This document shows, in pieces, positions 1 through 6,295 of a stretch of 7,918 bases of DNA (within the stretch, counting starts at the first letter, position 1; each line of letters opens with the position of its first letter). A program made the position numbers and the translations under genes. The stretch is from Desulfobacula sp. (GTDB taxonomy: Bacteria; Desulfobacterota; Desulfobacteria; Desulfobacterales; Desulfobacteraceae), in assembly GCA_027858355.1 (NCBI GenBank), contig JAQICW010000219.1, positions 1 to 7,918 of the forward strand, in the 5' to 3' direction. The notes below the pieces were generated by a model. The model did not search any database. It was not told where the DNA came from and worked only from the letters and a program-made list of their open reading frames with translations.

Positions 1-1
1 G

Positions 2-97
2 CGGAAAGTAAAACCTAATTGGTCCGCGGAATACATCAAGACAGTGGCGATCGGCGAGCATATCTTCTACAAGCCTCACGGCGGCGTGGCAAAATAG
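2..97 (+). CDS. C-terminal end of an unrecognised protein (partial, 5' cut by window)
   Basis: An open frame enters from the left edge and stops at TAG 95-97, leaving 31 visible residues that end in ...YKPHGGVAK. The frame is uninterrupted and its codons are visibly GC-richer than the leader that follows, which fits real coding sequence. The segment mixes aromatic and basic residues and has no membrane segment or recognisable motif. I cannot name the family from so short a tail. It is followed by a weak hairpin with a T run and then by the promoter of the liv operon, so it is probably a separate transcription unit. Confidence 0.5.
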   Translation, partial: RKVKPNWSAEYIKTVAIGEHIFYKPHGGVAK

Positions 98-148
98 GCC
101 CCTACTCCTTTCGGCTTCAGCCACAAAATTTCTGCCTACCCGGATGAA

Positions 149-190
149 TCAGTTCCAAGCTGAAGGTTGTCAAGGAACGGATCTTTTTTT
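149..190 (+). terminator. Possible weak rho-independent terminator after the upstream gene
   Basis: Bases 149-156 (TCAGTTCC) pair with 174-181 (GGAACGGA) with one mismatch, around a 17-nt loop, and a run of seven T follows at 184-190. The stem is short and the loop large, so this would be an inefficient terminator. Its position between the TAG at 97 and the promoter at 211-239 is what makes it plausible. Confidence 0.35.
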
Positions 191-193
191 ATC

Positions 194-218
194 ATAGTCA
201 ACTTTTTTGCTTGACTAT
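194..218. promoter_or_regulatory. Inverted repeat overlapping the liv -35 box (candidate operator)
   Basis: ATAGTCAA (194-201) and TTGACTAT (211-218) form a perfect 8-bp inverted repeat around a 9-nt T-rich spacer. The right arm contains the whole predicted -35 hexamer (TTGACT, 211-216), so a dimeric regulator bound here would block or reposition RNA polymerase. As RNA it could also form a hairpin, but no T run follows directly, so an operator reading is preferred over a terminator. No regulator gene lies in the window, so its identity is unknown. Confidence 0.4.
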
Positions 219-239
219 AGTAATCCTTCTTTTTATAGT
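211..239 (+). promoter_or_regulatory. Predicted sigma70-type promoter of the liv operon
   Basis: A -35 box TTGACT (211-216) and a -10 box TATAGT (234-239) are separated by exactly 17 bp; each differs from consensus at one or two positions. Transcription would start near 246, giving a leader of about 64 nt before the livK ATG. This is the best promoter match in the leader and lies directly upstream of the first gene of the operon. Confidence 0.6.
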
Positions 240-309
240 TGCAAAATTCATAATTGAAGCTGTAAGTATGTTGTAACAAACAATAATTCAAACTGGAGGG
301 GAGTAAACA

Positions 310-1428
310 ATGAAATCTTTTTTTAAGGCTTTAGCACTTGCACTATTAATCATGGTAAGTTTTGCTGCACCAGGCTTTTCCGCCGACACCATCAAAATCG
401 GCTCTGGCGGTGTTATTTCCGGTGACCTGGCACCCTATGGAATTTCTGCCGTAAGAGGTGTTGAGATTGCCATTGATGACCTTAATGCCAAAGGCGGTAT
501 TCTGGGTAAAAAAATTGAACTATTAATCGGTGATGATGTATGTAAACCAGAAGTCGCAGTTAACATGGCTACAAAACTGGTATCAGACGGTGCTCAGATG
601 ATTGTTGGTCATGTATGCTCCGGTGCCACCATCGCAGCAAATAAAATTTATAAAGATGCAGGGCTTCTGGTTGTTTCCCCGGCATCCACCACTGATGCCC
701 TGACCCTTAAAGGCGAACATCCCAATTTTTTCAGAACGATTTCCTATGACGGTGCCCAGGCTGCTCTGATGACTTCTTTTGTAAAAAATGTTCTGAAAGT
801 CAAAACAGTTGCCATGCTCCATGACAAAGGTGATTATGGAAAAGGCCAGATGGAACTTGCCAGAAAAAACTTTGAAAGCCTAGGTGGCGTTGAAGTTGTT
901 CTTTTTGAAGGAGTAACAACAGGTGCAGTTGATTATTCAGCCATTGTACAGAAAATCAAAAGAACTAAAGCCGAACTTACCATGTGGGGCGGCTATCATT
1001 CAGATGCTTCCAAAATTGTCGGTATGCTCAAAAAGAAGAGAGTTAAGACGATGTTCATGGGTGCTGACGGTATCATCGGTGACAACTTTGTACAACTGGC
1101 CGGTAAATATTCTGACGGTGTTTATGCAACAGGTCCGAATGATACTTCCAGCAACCCGCTTTATAAAAAACTTGTTGTCAAACATCAGGAAAAATACGGT
1201 GAAGCTCCCGGAACATTTTTCTTCAATGGGTATGCATGTGTTCAGGCTCTTGCCGCTGCTGCAGAAAAAGCAGGCTCAATAGATTATGACAAAATGAGAG
1301 CTGCCATGTTTGAAAATAAAGTCGATTCTCCTTTAGGACCCATTGGTTTTGATAAAAACGGTGACGTTATTGGCGCAGGTTTTTCTGTCTATCAAGTTCA
1401 GAATGGAAAATATACCCAGGTTAATTAA
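310..1428 (+). CDS. livK: Branched-chain amino acid ABC transporter, periplasmic substrate-binding protein
   Basis: This 372-residue protein captures leucine, isoleucine, valine or a related amino acid in the periplasm and delivers it to the LivHM channel. It opens with a typical Sec signal peptide: Lys2 and Lys6, a hydrophobic core at about 7-20, and probable cleavage after Phe-Ser-Ala25. The mature part has the type I periplasmic binding fold of the LivJ/LivK family. Cys79 and Cys104 (in DDVCKP and GHVCSG) are spaced as in the disulfide of E. coli LivJ, and SPAST (124-128) matches the ligand-binding loop. A strong GGAGG lies 10 nt before the ATG. It is the first gene of the operon and is followed by a hairpin that may keep its expression above that of the membrane genes. 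The family is clear; the ligand is inferred from family and operon, and other amino acids or amides cannot be excluded. Confidence 0.92.
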   Translation: MKSFFKALALALLIMVSFAAPGFSADTIKIGSGGVISGDLAPYGISAVRGVEIAIDDLNAKGGILGKKIELLIGDDVCKPEVAVNMATKLVSDGAQMIVGHVCSGATIAANKIYKDAGLLVVSPASTTDALTLKGEHPNFFRTISYDGAQAALMTSFVKNVLKVKTVAMLHDKGDYGKGQMELARKNFESLGGVEVVLFEGVTTGAVDYSAIVQKIKRTKAELTMWGGYHSDASKIVGMLKKKRVKTMFMGADGIIGDNFVQLAGKYSDGVYATGPNDTSSNPLYKKLVVKHQEKYGEAPGTFFFNGYACVQALAAAAEKAGSIDYDKMRAAMFENKVDSPLGPIGFDKNGDVIGAGFSVYQVQNGKYTQVN

Positions 1429-1443
1429 TATCTGACCTAAAAT

Positions 1444-1489
1444 AAAAACAGGAGCGTAATAGAAAAAGTGTATTACAGCTCCTGTTTTT
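1444..1489 (+). terminator. Strong hairpin between livK and livH (attenuating terminator or 3' stabiliser)
   Basis: AAAAACAGGAGC (1444-1455) pairs perfectly with GCTCCTGTTTTT (1478-1489). The stem continues inward with GTAATA (1456-1461) against TATTAC (1471-1476) after one unpaired A. This gives about 18 base pairs closing a 9-nt loop, with T5 at the 3' foot. It begins 16 nt after the livK stop. Because livH-M-G-F follow in the same direction without an obvious strong promoter, it probably causes partial termination or protects the livK mRNA, giving excess binding protein. Confidence 0.8.
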
Positions 1490-1545
1490 ATATGTATTAA
1501 TTTTGCTTAAATTTAACAAAGTTTAGGAGATAATAATTAATTAAC

Positions 1546-2529
1546 ATGCGTCTGTTTAAAATTTTAATAGGCTTGGCAGTTGTCGGAATACTGGGTTTTT
1601 TAGGCATCAAAGAGATCGTTTCAGACCCTGACTATTTTCTAGCGCTATTCCTTGGAGGTCTTACAAGAGGAAGCATATATGCCTTGATCGCTCTTGGGTA
1701 TACCATGGTTTATGGTATTATCCAGTTAATCAACTTTGCCCATGGTGAAATCTATATGATTGGTGCCATGACTGCCCTTATTGTTGCCAGTGTCTTAGGA
1801 CTCTGGGGATGGAACTCTGCTGTTATCGCTATCCTGGCCTTTGTTTTTGCCATTGTTTACTCCTGTGCCTATGGATATACCGTTGAAAAAATCGCCTATA
1901 AGCCTTTAAGAACTTCACCAAGGCTTTCAGCCCTTATTTCAGCCATTGGAATGAGTCTTTTTTTACAAAATTATGTCATGCTGGCCCAGACATCAGAATA
2001 TATGCCTTTTAAAAGCCTGATCCCTAATTTTAAATTCTGGGAACCATTTGCCCATATTATTACTTCCGTTGAAATGACAATCATTGTCACCACTGTCATT
2101 GTCATGATTCTCTTGGGTATACTCATTAAATTCACCAAAATCGGCAAGGCCATGAGAGCTGCTGCCCAGGATCAAATCATGGCATCGCTTGTGGGAATAA
2201 ATGTGAACCGGGTTATTTCCACCACCTTTGTTGTAGGATCAGCAACCGCAGCAATCGGCGGTGTTTTAATTGCCTGCCATGTGGGCCAGATAAACTTTTA
2301 TATCGGGTTTCTGGCAGGGCTTAAAGCTTTTATTGCAGCTGTTTTAGGCGGGATCGGAAGTATTCCAGGTGCTGTTTTGGGAAGCATGGTCTTAGGAATT
2401 AGTGAAAGCCTTTTTACCGGTTATTTCTGGAGCGAGTACGAAGATGTTTTTGCCTTTACCATTCTTGTGATTATTCTGATATTCAGACCATCTGGAATCC
2501 TTGGCAGAGACGAAACATCTAAAGTTTAA
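1546..2529 (+). CDS. livH: Branched-chain amino acid ABC transporter, permease LivH
   Basis: This 327-residue inner-membrane protein forms half of the translocation channel with LivM. After an N-terminal hydrophobic segment (about 5-22), the family core starts near residue 32 with the GGLTRGSIYALIALG segment. It contains the characteristic NFAHGEIYMIGA block (63-74) and further hydrophobic helices at about 92-110, 128-146, 174-195, 222-243, 255-288 and 302-314. The cytoplasmic loop at about 200-219 (GKAMRAAAQD...GIN) is the EAA-like segment that docks on the ATPases. The length is slightly above the usual 290-310 because of the N-terminal helix. AGGAGA (1525-1530) lies 15 nt before the ATG, a long spacing; the only closer in-frame options are TTA and ATT codons before a TAA at 1534, so ATG 1546 is kept. 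The intact permease sits directly after the intercistronic hairpin. Confidence 0.93.
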   Translation: MRLFKILIGLAVVGILGFLGIKEIVSDPDYFLALFLGGLTRGSIYALIALGYTMVYGIIQLINFAHGEIYMIGAMTALIVASVLGLWGWNSAVIAILAFVFAIVYSCAYGYTVEKIAYKPLRTSPRLSALISAIGMSLFLQNYVMLAQTSEYMPFKSLIPNFKFWEPFAHIITSVEMTIIVTTVIVMILLGILIKFTKIGKAMRAAAQDQIMASLVGINVNRVISTTFVVGSATAAIGGVLIACHVGQINFYIGFLAGLKAFIAAVLGGIGSIPGAVLGSMVLGISESLFTGYFWSEYEDVFAFTILVIILIFRPSGILGRDETSKV

Positions 2530-2552
2530 CCACAAAATTTAGAAAGTTGACT

Positions 2553-3755
2553 ATGGTTACAAAAAAAGAAATTAAACTATCATTTTTTATTGGCTTATGG
2601 TTCATGGTGCTGACCTTTCCTATCATGGTCATAAAAGTCAACACCATAACGAATATTGTGATTTTCAGATGGTCTAACCTTTTCTGGGTTGGCATACTAG
2701 GTTTTTTTGCTTCCCTTATCTGGAACTATTTTTTAAGGCGTAAAGAAGAAAAAAAGAAATCAGACACAAAGGATGATATTCCCCTTGTTCACAGGCTGCT
2801 TCAAAATGAACGATTCAGAATACCTTTTTTGACTGCTCTGGCAATATTTTTTCTTATTTATCCCTTTGTTTTCCCCATGTATCATACCAGCATCATGATT
2901 TCAGCGCTGGTCTATGTCATGCTGGGGTTGGGCCTGAATATTGTTATAGGACTGGCAGGGCTCCTGGATCTCGGGTATGTTGCCTTTTATGCCGTAGGTG
3001 CCTATGCCTATGCTCTTCTAAACATGCATTTTGGCATCAGCTTCTGGGTGGTCCTGCCCATCAGTGCAGTCCTCGGTGCCATAGCCGGAACCCTTTTAGG
3101 GTATCCAGTACTCCGTCTGAGGGGCGATTATCTGGCCATTGTTACTTTGGGCTTTGGTGAAATCATTAGAATTGTCCTTGAAAACTGGGATGATTTTTCA
3201 AATGGACCCCGGGGAATTGGAAATATTCCGGCACCAAGCTTTTTTGGTCATCAATTTGAGCAGCATAATTCAGTTATTTATATTTATTTTATTGTTATTG
3301 CACTGGTGCTGATGACCATTTTCTTTGTTGGGCGGCTTGAAAACTCAAGAATTGGTCGTGCCTGGATCGCTATGAGGGATGATGAGATTGCCTGCCAGGC
3401 AATGGGGATTGACAAGGTCAAAACAAAACTGACGGCTTTTGCCCTTGGCGCGACCTGGGCCAGTATTGGCGGAGTAGTATTTGCTGCAAAAACCTCATTT
3501 ATAAACCCTATGTCCTTTACGATCTGGGAGTCCATTACCATTCTGTGTGTTGTTGTTATTGGCGGGATGGGATCTGCCATTGGTGTTATTGCCGGCGCCC
3601 TTGTACTGATACTTTTACCTGAATACTTAAGAGCCGTTGCCGAATACCGGATGCTTGTATTTGGAGCACTCCAGGTCATTGTGATGGTGTTTAAACCAGA
3701 GGGGCTTATTCAAGCTGTGCGTAAAACATATAAATTTAAAAAAGTAAAAGAATAA
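2553..3755 (+). CDS. livM: Branched-chain amino acid ABC transporter, permease LivM
   Basis: This 400-residue inner-membrane protein is the second half of the channel. An N-terminal region with about two membrane helices (10-28, 41-61) is followed by a very charged linker (RRKEEKKKSDTKDD, 62-75). That layout resembles the long E. coli-type LivM rather than the short 300-residue form. The conserved permease core begins near 90, with family blocks GLAGLLDLGYVAFYAVGAY (133-151), LRLRGDYLAIVTLGFGEI (187-204) and NGPRGIG (217-223). The ATPase-contact loop is GRAWIAMRDDEIACQAMGID (268-287), and the GGMGSAIG block (337-344) follows. The frame is open from a TTG at 2547, but AGAAAG (2541-2546) abuts that TTG and lies 6 nt before ATG 2553, so ATG is chosen. 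The gene starts 23 nt after livH stops and ends 4 nt before livG. Confidence 0.93.
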   Translation: MVTKKEIKLSFFIGLWFMVLTFPIMVIKVNTITNIVIFRWSNLFWVGILGFFASLIWNYFLRRKEEKKKSDTKDDIPLVHRLLQNERFRIPFLTALAIFFLIYPFVFPMYHTSIMISALVYVMLGLGLNIVIGLAGLLDLGYVAFYAVGAYAYALLNMHFGISFWVVLPISAVLGAIAGTLLGYPVLRLRGDYLAIVTLGFGEIIRIVLENWDDFSNGPRGIGNIPAPSFFGHQFEQHNSVIYIYFIVIALVLMTIFFVGRLENSRIGRAWIAMRDDEIACQAMGIDKVKTKLTAFALGATWASIGGVVFAAKTSFINPMSFTIWESITILCVVVIGGMGSAIGVIAGALVLILLPEYLRAVAEYRMLVFGALQVIVMVFKPEGLIQAVRKTYKFKKVKE

Positions 3756-3759
3756 ATTT

Positions 3760-4551
3760 ATGGAACCTATACTCAATGTAAAGAACCTCACAATGAATTT
3801 TGGAGGTCTAAAAGCTCTGGACTCTGTAAGTCTTTCAGTTGAAAAGGGGCAGATTGCTGCTCTTATAGGCCCCAATGGTGCAGGGAAAACAACATTTTTC
3901 AATTGTATTACAGGAATTTATCCTCCCACTAAAGGCCTCGTGGAAATCACGCCTCCAGGCAAACCAACCCATAAATTGAATGGACTGAAAACCAACATTG
4001 TCACTGAAAGGGGGCTTGCAAGGACCTTCCAGAATATCAGGCTTTTTAAAGGAATGACTGTTCTTGAAAATGTCATGATCGGAAGACATTGCAGACTGAA
4101 ATCAGGAATTATTAAGGCCATGCTTAGACCCTCAAGTCAAAGGAATGAAGAGACGAAAGCAGTTGACGACAGTTATGAAATCCTTGAAAAAATAGGTTTG
4201 GAAAAATATGTAAATGAAATGGCTGTTAACTTGCCCTATGGTGCACAACGGCGCCTGGAAATTGCAAGAGCCCTTGCAACAAACCCGTTTTTGCTGCTTT
4301 TAGATGAACCTGCCGCCGGCATGAACCCACATGAAACACGAGAGCTTGACGAGTTGATTGTCTGGCTGAGGGACAACGAAGACCTGTCTATCCTGCTGAT
4401 TGAACATGATATGAAACTTGTCATGAGTCTGTCTGACAACATTCATGTAGTGGATTACGGCAAGAAAATTGCCGAAGGCACACCTGAACAGGTAAAGTCT
4501 AATCCGGAAGTAATCAAAGCCTATCTTGGAGACGATTCTGAAGATGCTTAA
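3760..4551 (+). CDS. livG: Branched-chain amino acid ABC transporter, ATPase LivG
   Basis: This 263-residue cytoplasmic ATPase powers import together with LivF. Motifs visible in order are Walker A GPNGAGKTT (37-45), Q-loop Gln91 in RTFQNIRLF, the signature LPYGAQRR (158-165), Walker B LLLLDEP (178-184) followed by AAGMNP, and the H-loop His216 in IEHDMK. The LivG-specific C-terminus ends in KAYLGD. The signature has Ala162 where E. coli LivG has Gln (AYGQQRR); I recall this variant from other LivG proteins, so it is not taken as inactivating. A short insert after strand 3 (about 64-80) is usual for the family. The ATG is 4 nt after the livM stop, with only a weak AAAG-type ribosome site, so translational coupling to livM is likely. 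The end overlaps livF by 8 nt. Confidence 0.93.
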   Translation: MEPILNVKNLTMNFGGLKALDSVSLSVEKGQIAALIGPNGAGKTTFFNCITGIYPPTKGLVEITPPGKPTHKLNGLKTNIVTERGLARTFQNIRLFKGMTVLENVMIGRHCRLKSGIIKAMLRPSSQRNEETKAVDDSYEILEKIGLEKYVNEMAVNLPYGAQRRLEIARALATNPFLLLLDEPAAGMNPHETRELDELIVWLRDNEDLSILLIEHDMKLVMSLSDNIHVVDYGKKIAEGTPEQVKSNPEVIKAYLGDDSEDA

Positions 4552-5251
4552 ATTAAAAGATTTACATACATATTATGGAAATATTCATGCCCTCAAAGGT
4601 ATAGACCTTGAAGTGTCCGAAGGAGAAGTTATTTCTCTGATCGGGGCCAATGGTGCTGGAAAATCAACTACATTGATGACCACCTGCGGTATTGTCCCTG
4701 CCAAAAAGGGCAGTATTAAGTTCAAAGGAAAGGATATCACCCATCTGCCCTCGGATGAGATCGTGAAATTAGGGATCTGCCAGGTGCCGGAAGGCCGAAG
4801 AATTTTTCCTTACCTGACGGTTGCTGAGAACCTTGACATGGGTGCTTTTTTAAGAAATGACACCGATGAAATAAAAAAAGACTTTGATTATGTTTACAGC
4901 CTTTTTCCTATTTTAGCAGAAAGGCGAAACCAGGCCGGGGGAACGCTCAGCGGCGGCGAACAACAAATGCTTGCCATTTCAAGAGCTGTAATGGCAAGAC
5001 CTAAATTACTACTTCTTGATGAGCCCTCCCTTGGGCTTGCGCCCATCATTGTCAAACAGATTTTTCTTATTATCAAAAAAATCAATGAAGACCAGGGAAC
5101 CACCATTTTTATTGTTGAGCAGAATGCCAACCTTGCTCTAAAAGCCGCTCATCGAGGCTATGTTATGGAAAATGGTCTTATTACAATGACAGACACTGGT
5201 GCCAATCTCATGGCCAATGAAGATGTTAAAAAGGCATATCTGGGTATTTAA
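4544..5251 (+). CDS. livF: Branched-chain amino acid ABC transporter, ATPase LivF
   Basis: This 235-residue cytoplasmic ATPase pairs with LivG. Its motifs are Walker A GANGAGKST (34-42), Q-loop Gln80 in CQVPEGRRIFP, signature LSGGEQQ (135-141), Walker B LLLLDEPSLGLAP (155-167) and VEQNA (191-195). In the last motif Gln193 replaces the usual switch His, as is normal for LivF. The frame is open back to a TTG at 4526, but GGAGA (4528-4532) lies 11 nt before ATG 4544. Starting there gives the family's usual length of about 235 residues, so the TTG was rejected. The ATG overlaps the livG stop by 8 nt (ATGCTTAA), implying coupled translation and equal amounts of both ATPases. A hairpin terminator begins about 20 nt after the stop. 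Confidence 0.93.
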   Translation: MLKLKDLHTYYGNIHALKGIDLEVSEGEVISLIGANGAGKSTTLMTTCGIVPAKKGSIKFKGKDITHLPSDEIVKLGICQVPEGRRIFPYLTVAENLDMGAFLRNDTDEIKKDFDYVYSLFPILAERRNQAGGTLSGGEQQMLAISRAVMARPKLLLLDEPSLGLAPIIVKQIFLIIKKINEDQGTTIFIVEQNANLALKAAHRGYVMENGLITMTDTGANLMANEDVKKAYLGI

Positions 5252-5271
5252 ACACTTCTTAATTTATTATC

Positions 5272-5309
5272 AAAAGCTGCTGAAAGCATAAGCTGTCAGC
5301 GGCTTTTTT
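5272..5309. terminator. Rho-independent terminator after livF, possibly bidirectional
   Basis: Bases 5272-5287 pair with 5292-5307 across a 4-nt loop (ATAA) in a 16-position stem with one G-T wobble and one mismatch. On the plus strand T6 follows at 5304-5309, then GTTTTT. On the minus strand the stem runs into TTTTGATAAT, so it may also stop the convergent acetyltransferase transcript, whose stop codon is at 5341-5343. Confidence 0.8.
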
Positions 5310-5340
5310 GTTTTTCGCTATCAGTCAGGCTAAACTTGAT

Positions 5341-5793
5341 TTATAATTTCTTTTTAAGGTTGATAAAATCGCTTCTCTCAAACCCGAGTTTTTTGAAAAA
5401 AGAAAGGACATCTGTGGAATCCCAGAGAACAGACGAGTATATATTTTTAATCCCTTTGTCTTTGTAAACTTCACAGATTTTTCTGGCGAGTTTCAATCCA
5501 ATGCCCTTTCCCATATAATCCGGCTGAACACCAATGGCCATAATCCAGGCACTTTTTTTAATCCCAAACCCGGCATATAGGGTTGCGCTGATAATATATC
5601 CAACCACAGCCCCGTTAATTTCCGCAACCAGGCTTAATTCCCCTGTACCTGCAGATATCTGCTGTTCTATAATTTTTATAAAATTAACTTCGCCGTCGTC
5701 TTCTGAGATGGCCTTTCTTATATTTTGAATTGCCTCTGCATCATTAAGAATAATTTCTCTTATATTGACTGTATCTTCCACAGAATCCTCCAT
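5341..5793 (-). CDS. GNAT-family N-acetyltransferase
   Basis: This protein of up to 150 residues has the fold pattern of the acetyl-CoA-dependent GNAT family; its substrate is unknown. After an N-terminal helix (14-31) come beta strands LSLVAEIN and GAVVGYIIS (53-69). Motif A is IMAIGVQPDYMGKGIGLKLA (84-103), with the acetyl-CoA pyrophosphate loop MGKGIG at 94-99. The C-terminal part LSFFKKLGFER (130-140) matches motif B. The usual Arg/Gln opening the pyrophosphate loop is Met94, a mild deviation. Length fits RimI-like single-domain enzymes. ATG 5793 has no Shine-Dalgarno but lies 2 nt after the stop of the upstream 58-residue gene, so it could be translationally coupled. GTG 5781 has a perfect GGAGG 5 nt upstream (5787-5791) and would give 146 residues; it may be the true start. 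Small-molecule, protein or tRNA substrates are all possible. Confidence 0.85.
   Translation of the reverse strand: MEDSVEDTVNIREIILNDAEAIQNIRKAISEDDGEVNFIKIIEQQISAGTGELSLVAEINGAVVGYIISATLYAGFGIKKSAWIMAIGVQPDYMGKGIGLKLARKICEVYKDKGIKNIYSSVLWDSTDVLSFFKKLGFERSDFINLKKKL
5787..5791 (-). promoter_or_regulatory. GGAGG ribosome binding site inside the annotated acetyltransferase start
   Basis: Read on the minus strand, GGAGG overlaps the last base of ATG 5793-5791 and lies 5 nt before GTG 5781-5779 in the same frame. It is a full-strength site placed ideally for the GTG. The ATG itself is preceded by GTCGAATAACA, with no purine-rich site. This favours GTG 5781 unless coupling from the preceding gene selects the ATG. 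Confidence 0.6.
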
Positions 5794-5795
5794 TG

Positions 5796-5972
5796 TTATT
5801 CGACTTTTATGATCTTCACTATGTGCCCGACCCAGTTCGGCGGAAGATATATTCTGCCACTATTACCACTGGATTTCACTTCTTTCTCAATCATTTCCTC
5901 ACCATAAACTTCAAATTTTACCTTGGTCTGAGATGTGGATTGCTTTTCTGCACTTTTTTCTTTATCTGCCAT
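5796..5972 (-). CDS. Small DUF2080-like / AbrB-like protein, 58 residues
   Basis: This gene is short but well supported. ATG 5972-5970 is preceded by AGGA (5979-5982) with 6-nt spacing, and the frame runs to TAA 5798-5796. The first 16 residues are polar and probably disordered (ADKEKSAEKQSTSQT). The rest reads KVKFEVYGEEMIEKEVK, then SSGNSGRIYLPPNWVG, then a short hydrophobic strand ending in KVE. The G-N-S-G-R-I-Y-L-P-x-x-W-V-G pattern (36-49) is what I recognise from the DUF2080 family, called putative transposon-encoded proteins and common in archaea. It resembles the GNS...(I/V)P core of MazE/AbrB swapped-hairpin DNA-binding domains. No transposase is nearby. It ends 2 nt before the acetyltransferase ATG and starts 43 nt after the 90-residue gene, so the three probably form one transcript. 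DNA binding is inferred from fold resemblance only. Confidence 0.8.
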   Translation of the reverse strand: MADKEKSAEKQSTSQTKVKFEVYGEEMIEKEVKSSGNSGRIYLPPNWVGHIVKIIKVE

Positions 5973-6015
5973 ATAATATCCTAATTTTTACAAAAAATGT
6001 TTGATATCCATCTTT

Positions 6016-6288
6016 TTATTCAGAATCATTTTTTTTTGTGTAAAGCACTTTATATTTATCTGGATTTTCTTTTATGCATTCAAAACATCCTGCTTCTATC
6101 TCTGGCCTGACTGGTTCTATCTTGACTATAAAACCTAATTCTTCGTACATTTTTGAAATTTGGGTCACCCTGGGATCATCATAGATTCCCCTTCTTTCCC
6201 ATCCTTTTATCTGGGCTTCTATCACATCCATTTTAGCCTTCTGTCTATTTAGTGTTTGAACGAAAACACGGGGTTTTCGGTCAGACAC
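6016..6288 (-). CDS. Conserved-looking hypothetical protein, 90 residues, GTG start
   Basis: I do not recognise this family. It is a soluble, charged protein. The N-terminal half (about 10-50) looks alpha-helical and basic (LNRQKAKMDVIEAQIKGWERRG). A segment MYEELGFIVKIEPVRPEIE follows, then a CxxC pair at CFEC (68-71) and a lysine-rich tail. A single CxxC is too little to claim a metal site. The start is GTG 6288; the next codon upstream is ATA and then a TAA, and the next ATG is codon 20. No Shine-Dalgarno precedes the GTG, so the start is the least certain part. An A9 run on the coding strand lies four codons before the stop. It is the first gene of a likely three-gene minus-strand operon with the DUF2080-like protein and the acetyltransferase. 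Confidence 0.65.
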   Translation of the reverse strand: MSDRKPRVFVQTLNRQKAKMDVIEAQIKGWERRGIYDDPRVTQISKMYEELGFIVKIEPVRPEIEAGCFECIKENPDKYKVLYTKKNDSE

Positions 6289-6295
6289 TATTTAT

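Noticed and set aside
115..165. CTTCAGC (115-121) and GCTGAAG (159-165) inverted pair in the leader
   Set aside because: Only 7 bp with a 37-nt loop, it does not extend on either side and competes with the better 149-181 pairing.
2547..2554. A second copy of TTGACTAT, identical to the right arm of the promoter inverted repeat, at the livM start
   Set aside because: It has no matching left arm, lies over a start codon and is only 8 bp long, so chance is the simplest explanation.
3284..3679. 131-codon open frame on the minus strand inside livM
   Set aside because: It is a shadow of a clearly conserved membrane protein gene, with no ribosome site or recognisable domain.
4526..4543. Upstream TTG start for livF
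   Set aside because: It would precede its own ribosome site GGAGA (4528-4532) and exceed the family length; ATG 4544 is properly spaced.
158..4551. LivG signature deviation (LPYGAQRR) as a sign of an inactive ATPase
   Set aside because: All other nucleotide-binding motifs are intact and Ala at this position occurs, as far as I recall, in other LivG proteins, so loss of function is not supported.
5534..5984. Three short plus-strand open frames (5534-5728, 5725-5907, 5793-5984)
   Set aside because: They lie antisense to the acetyltransferase and DUF2080-like genes, lack ribosome sites and show no known motif.
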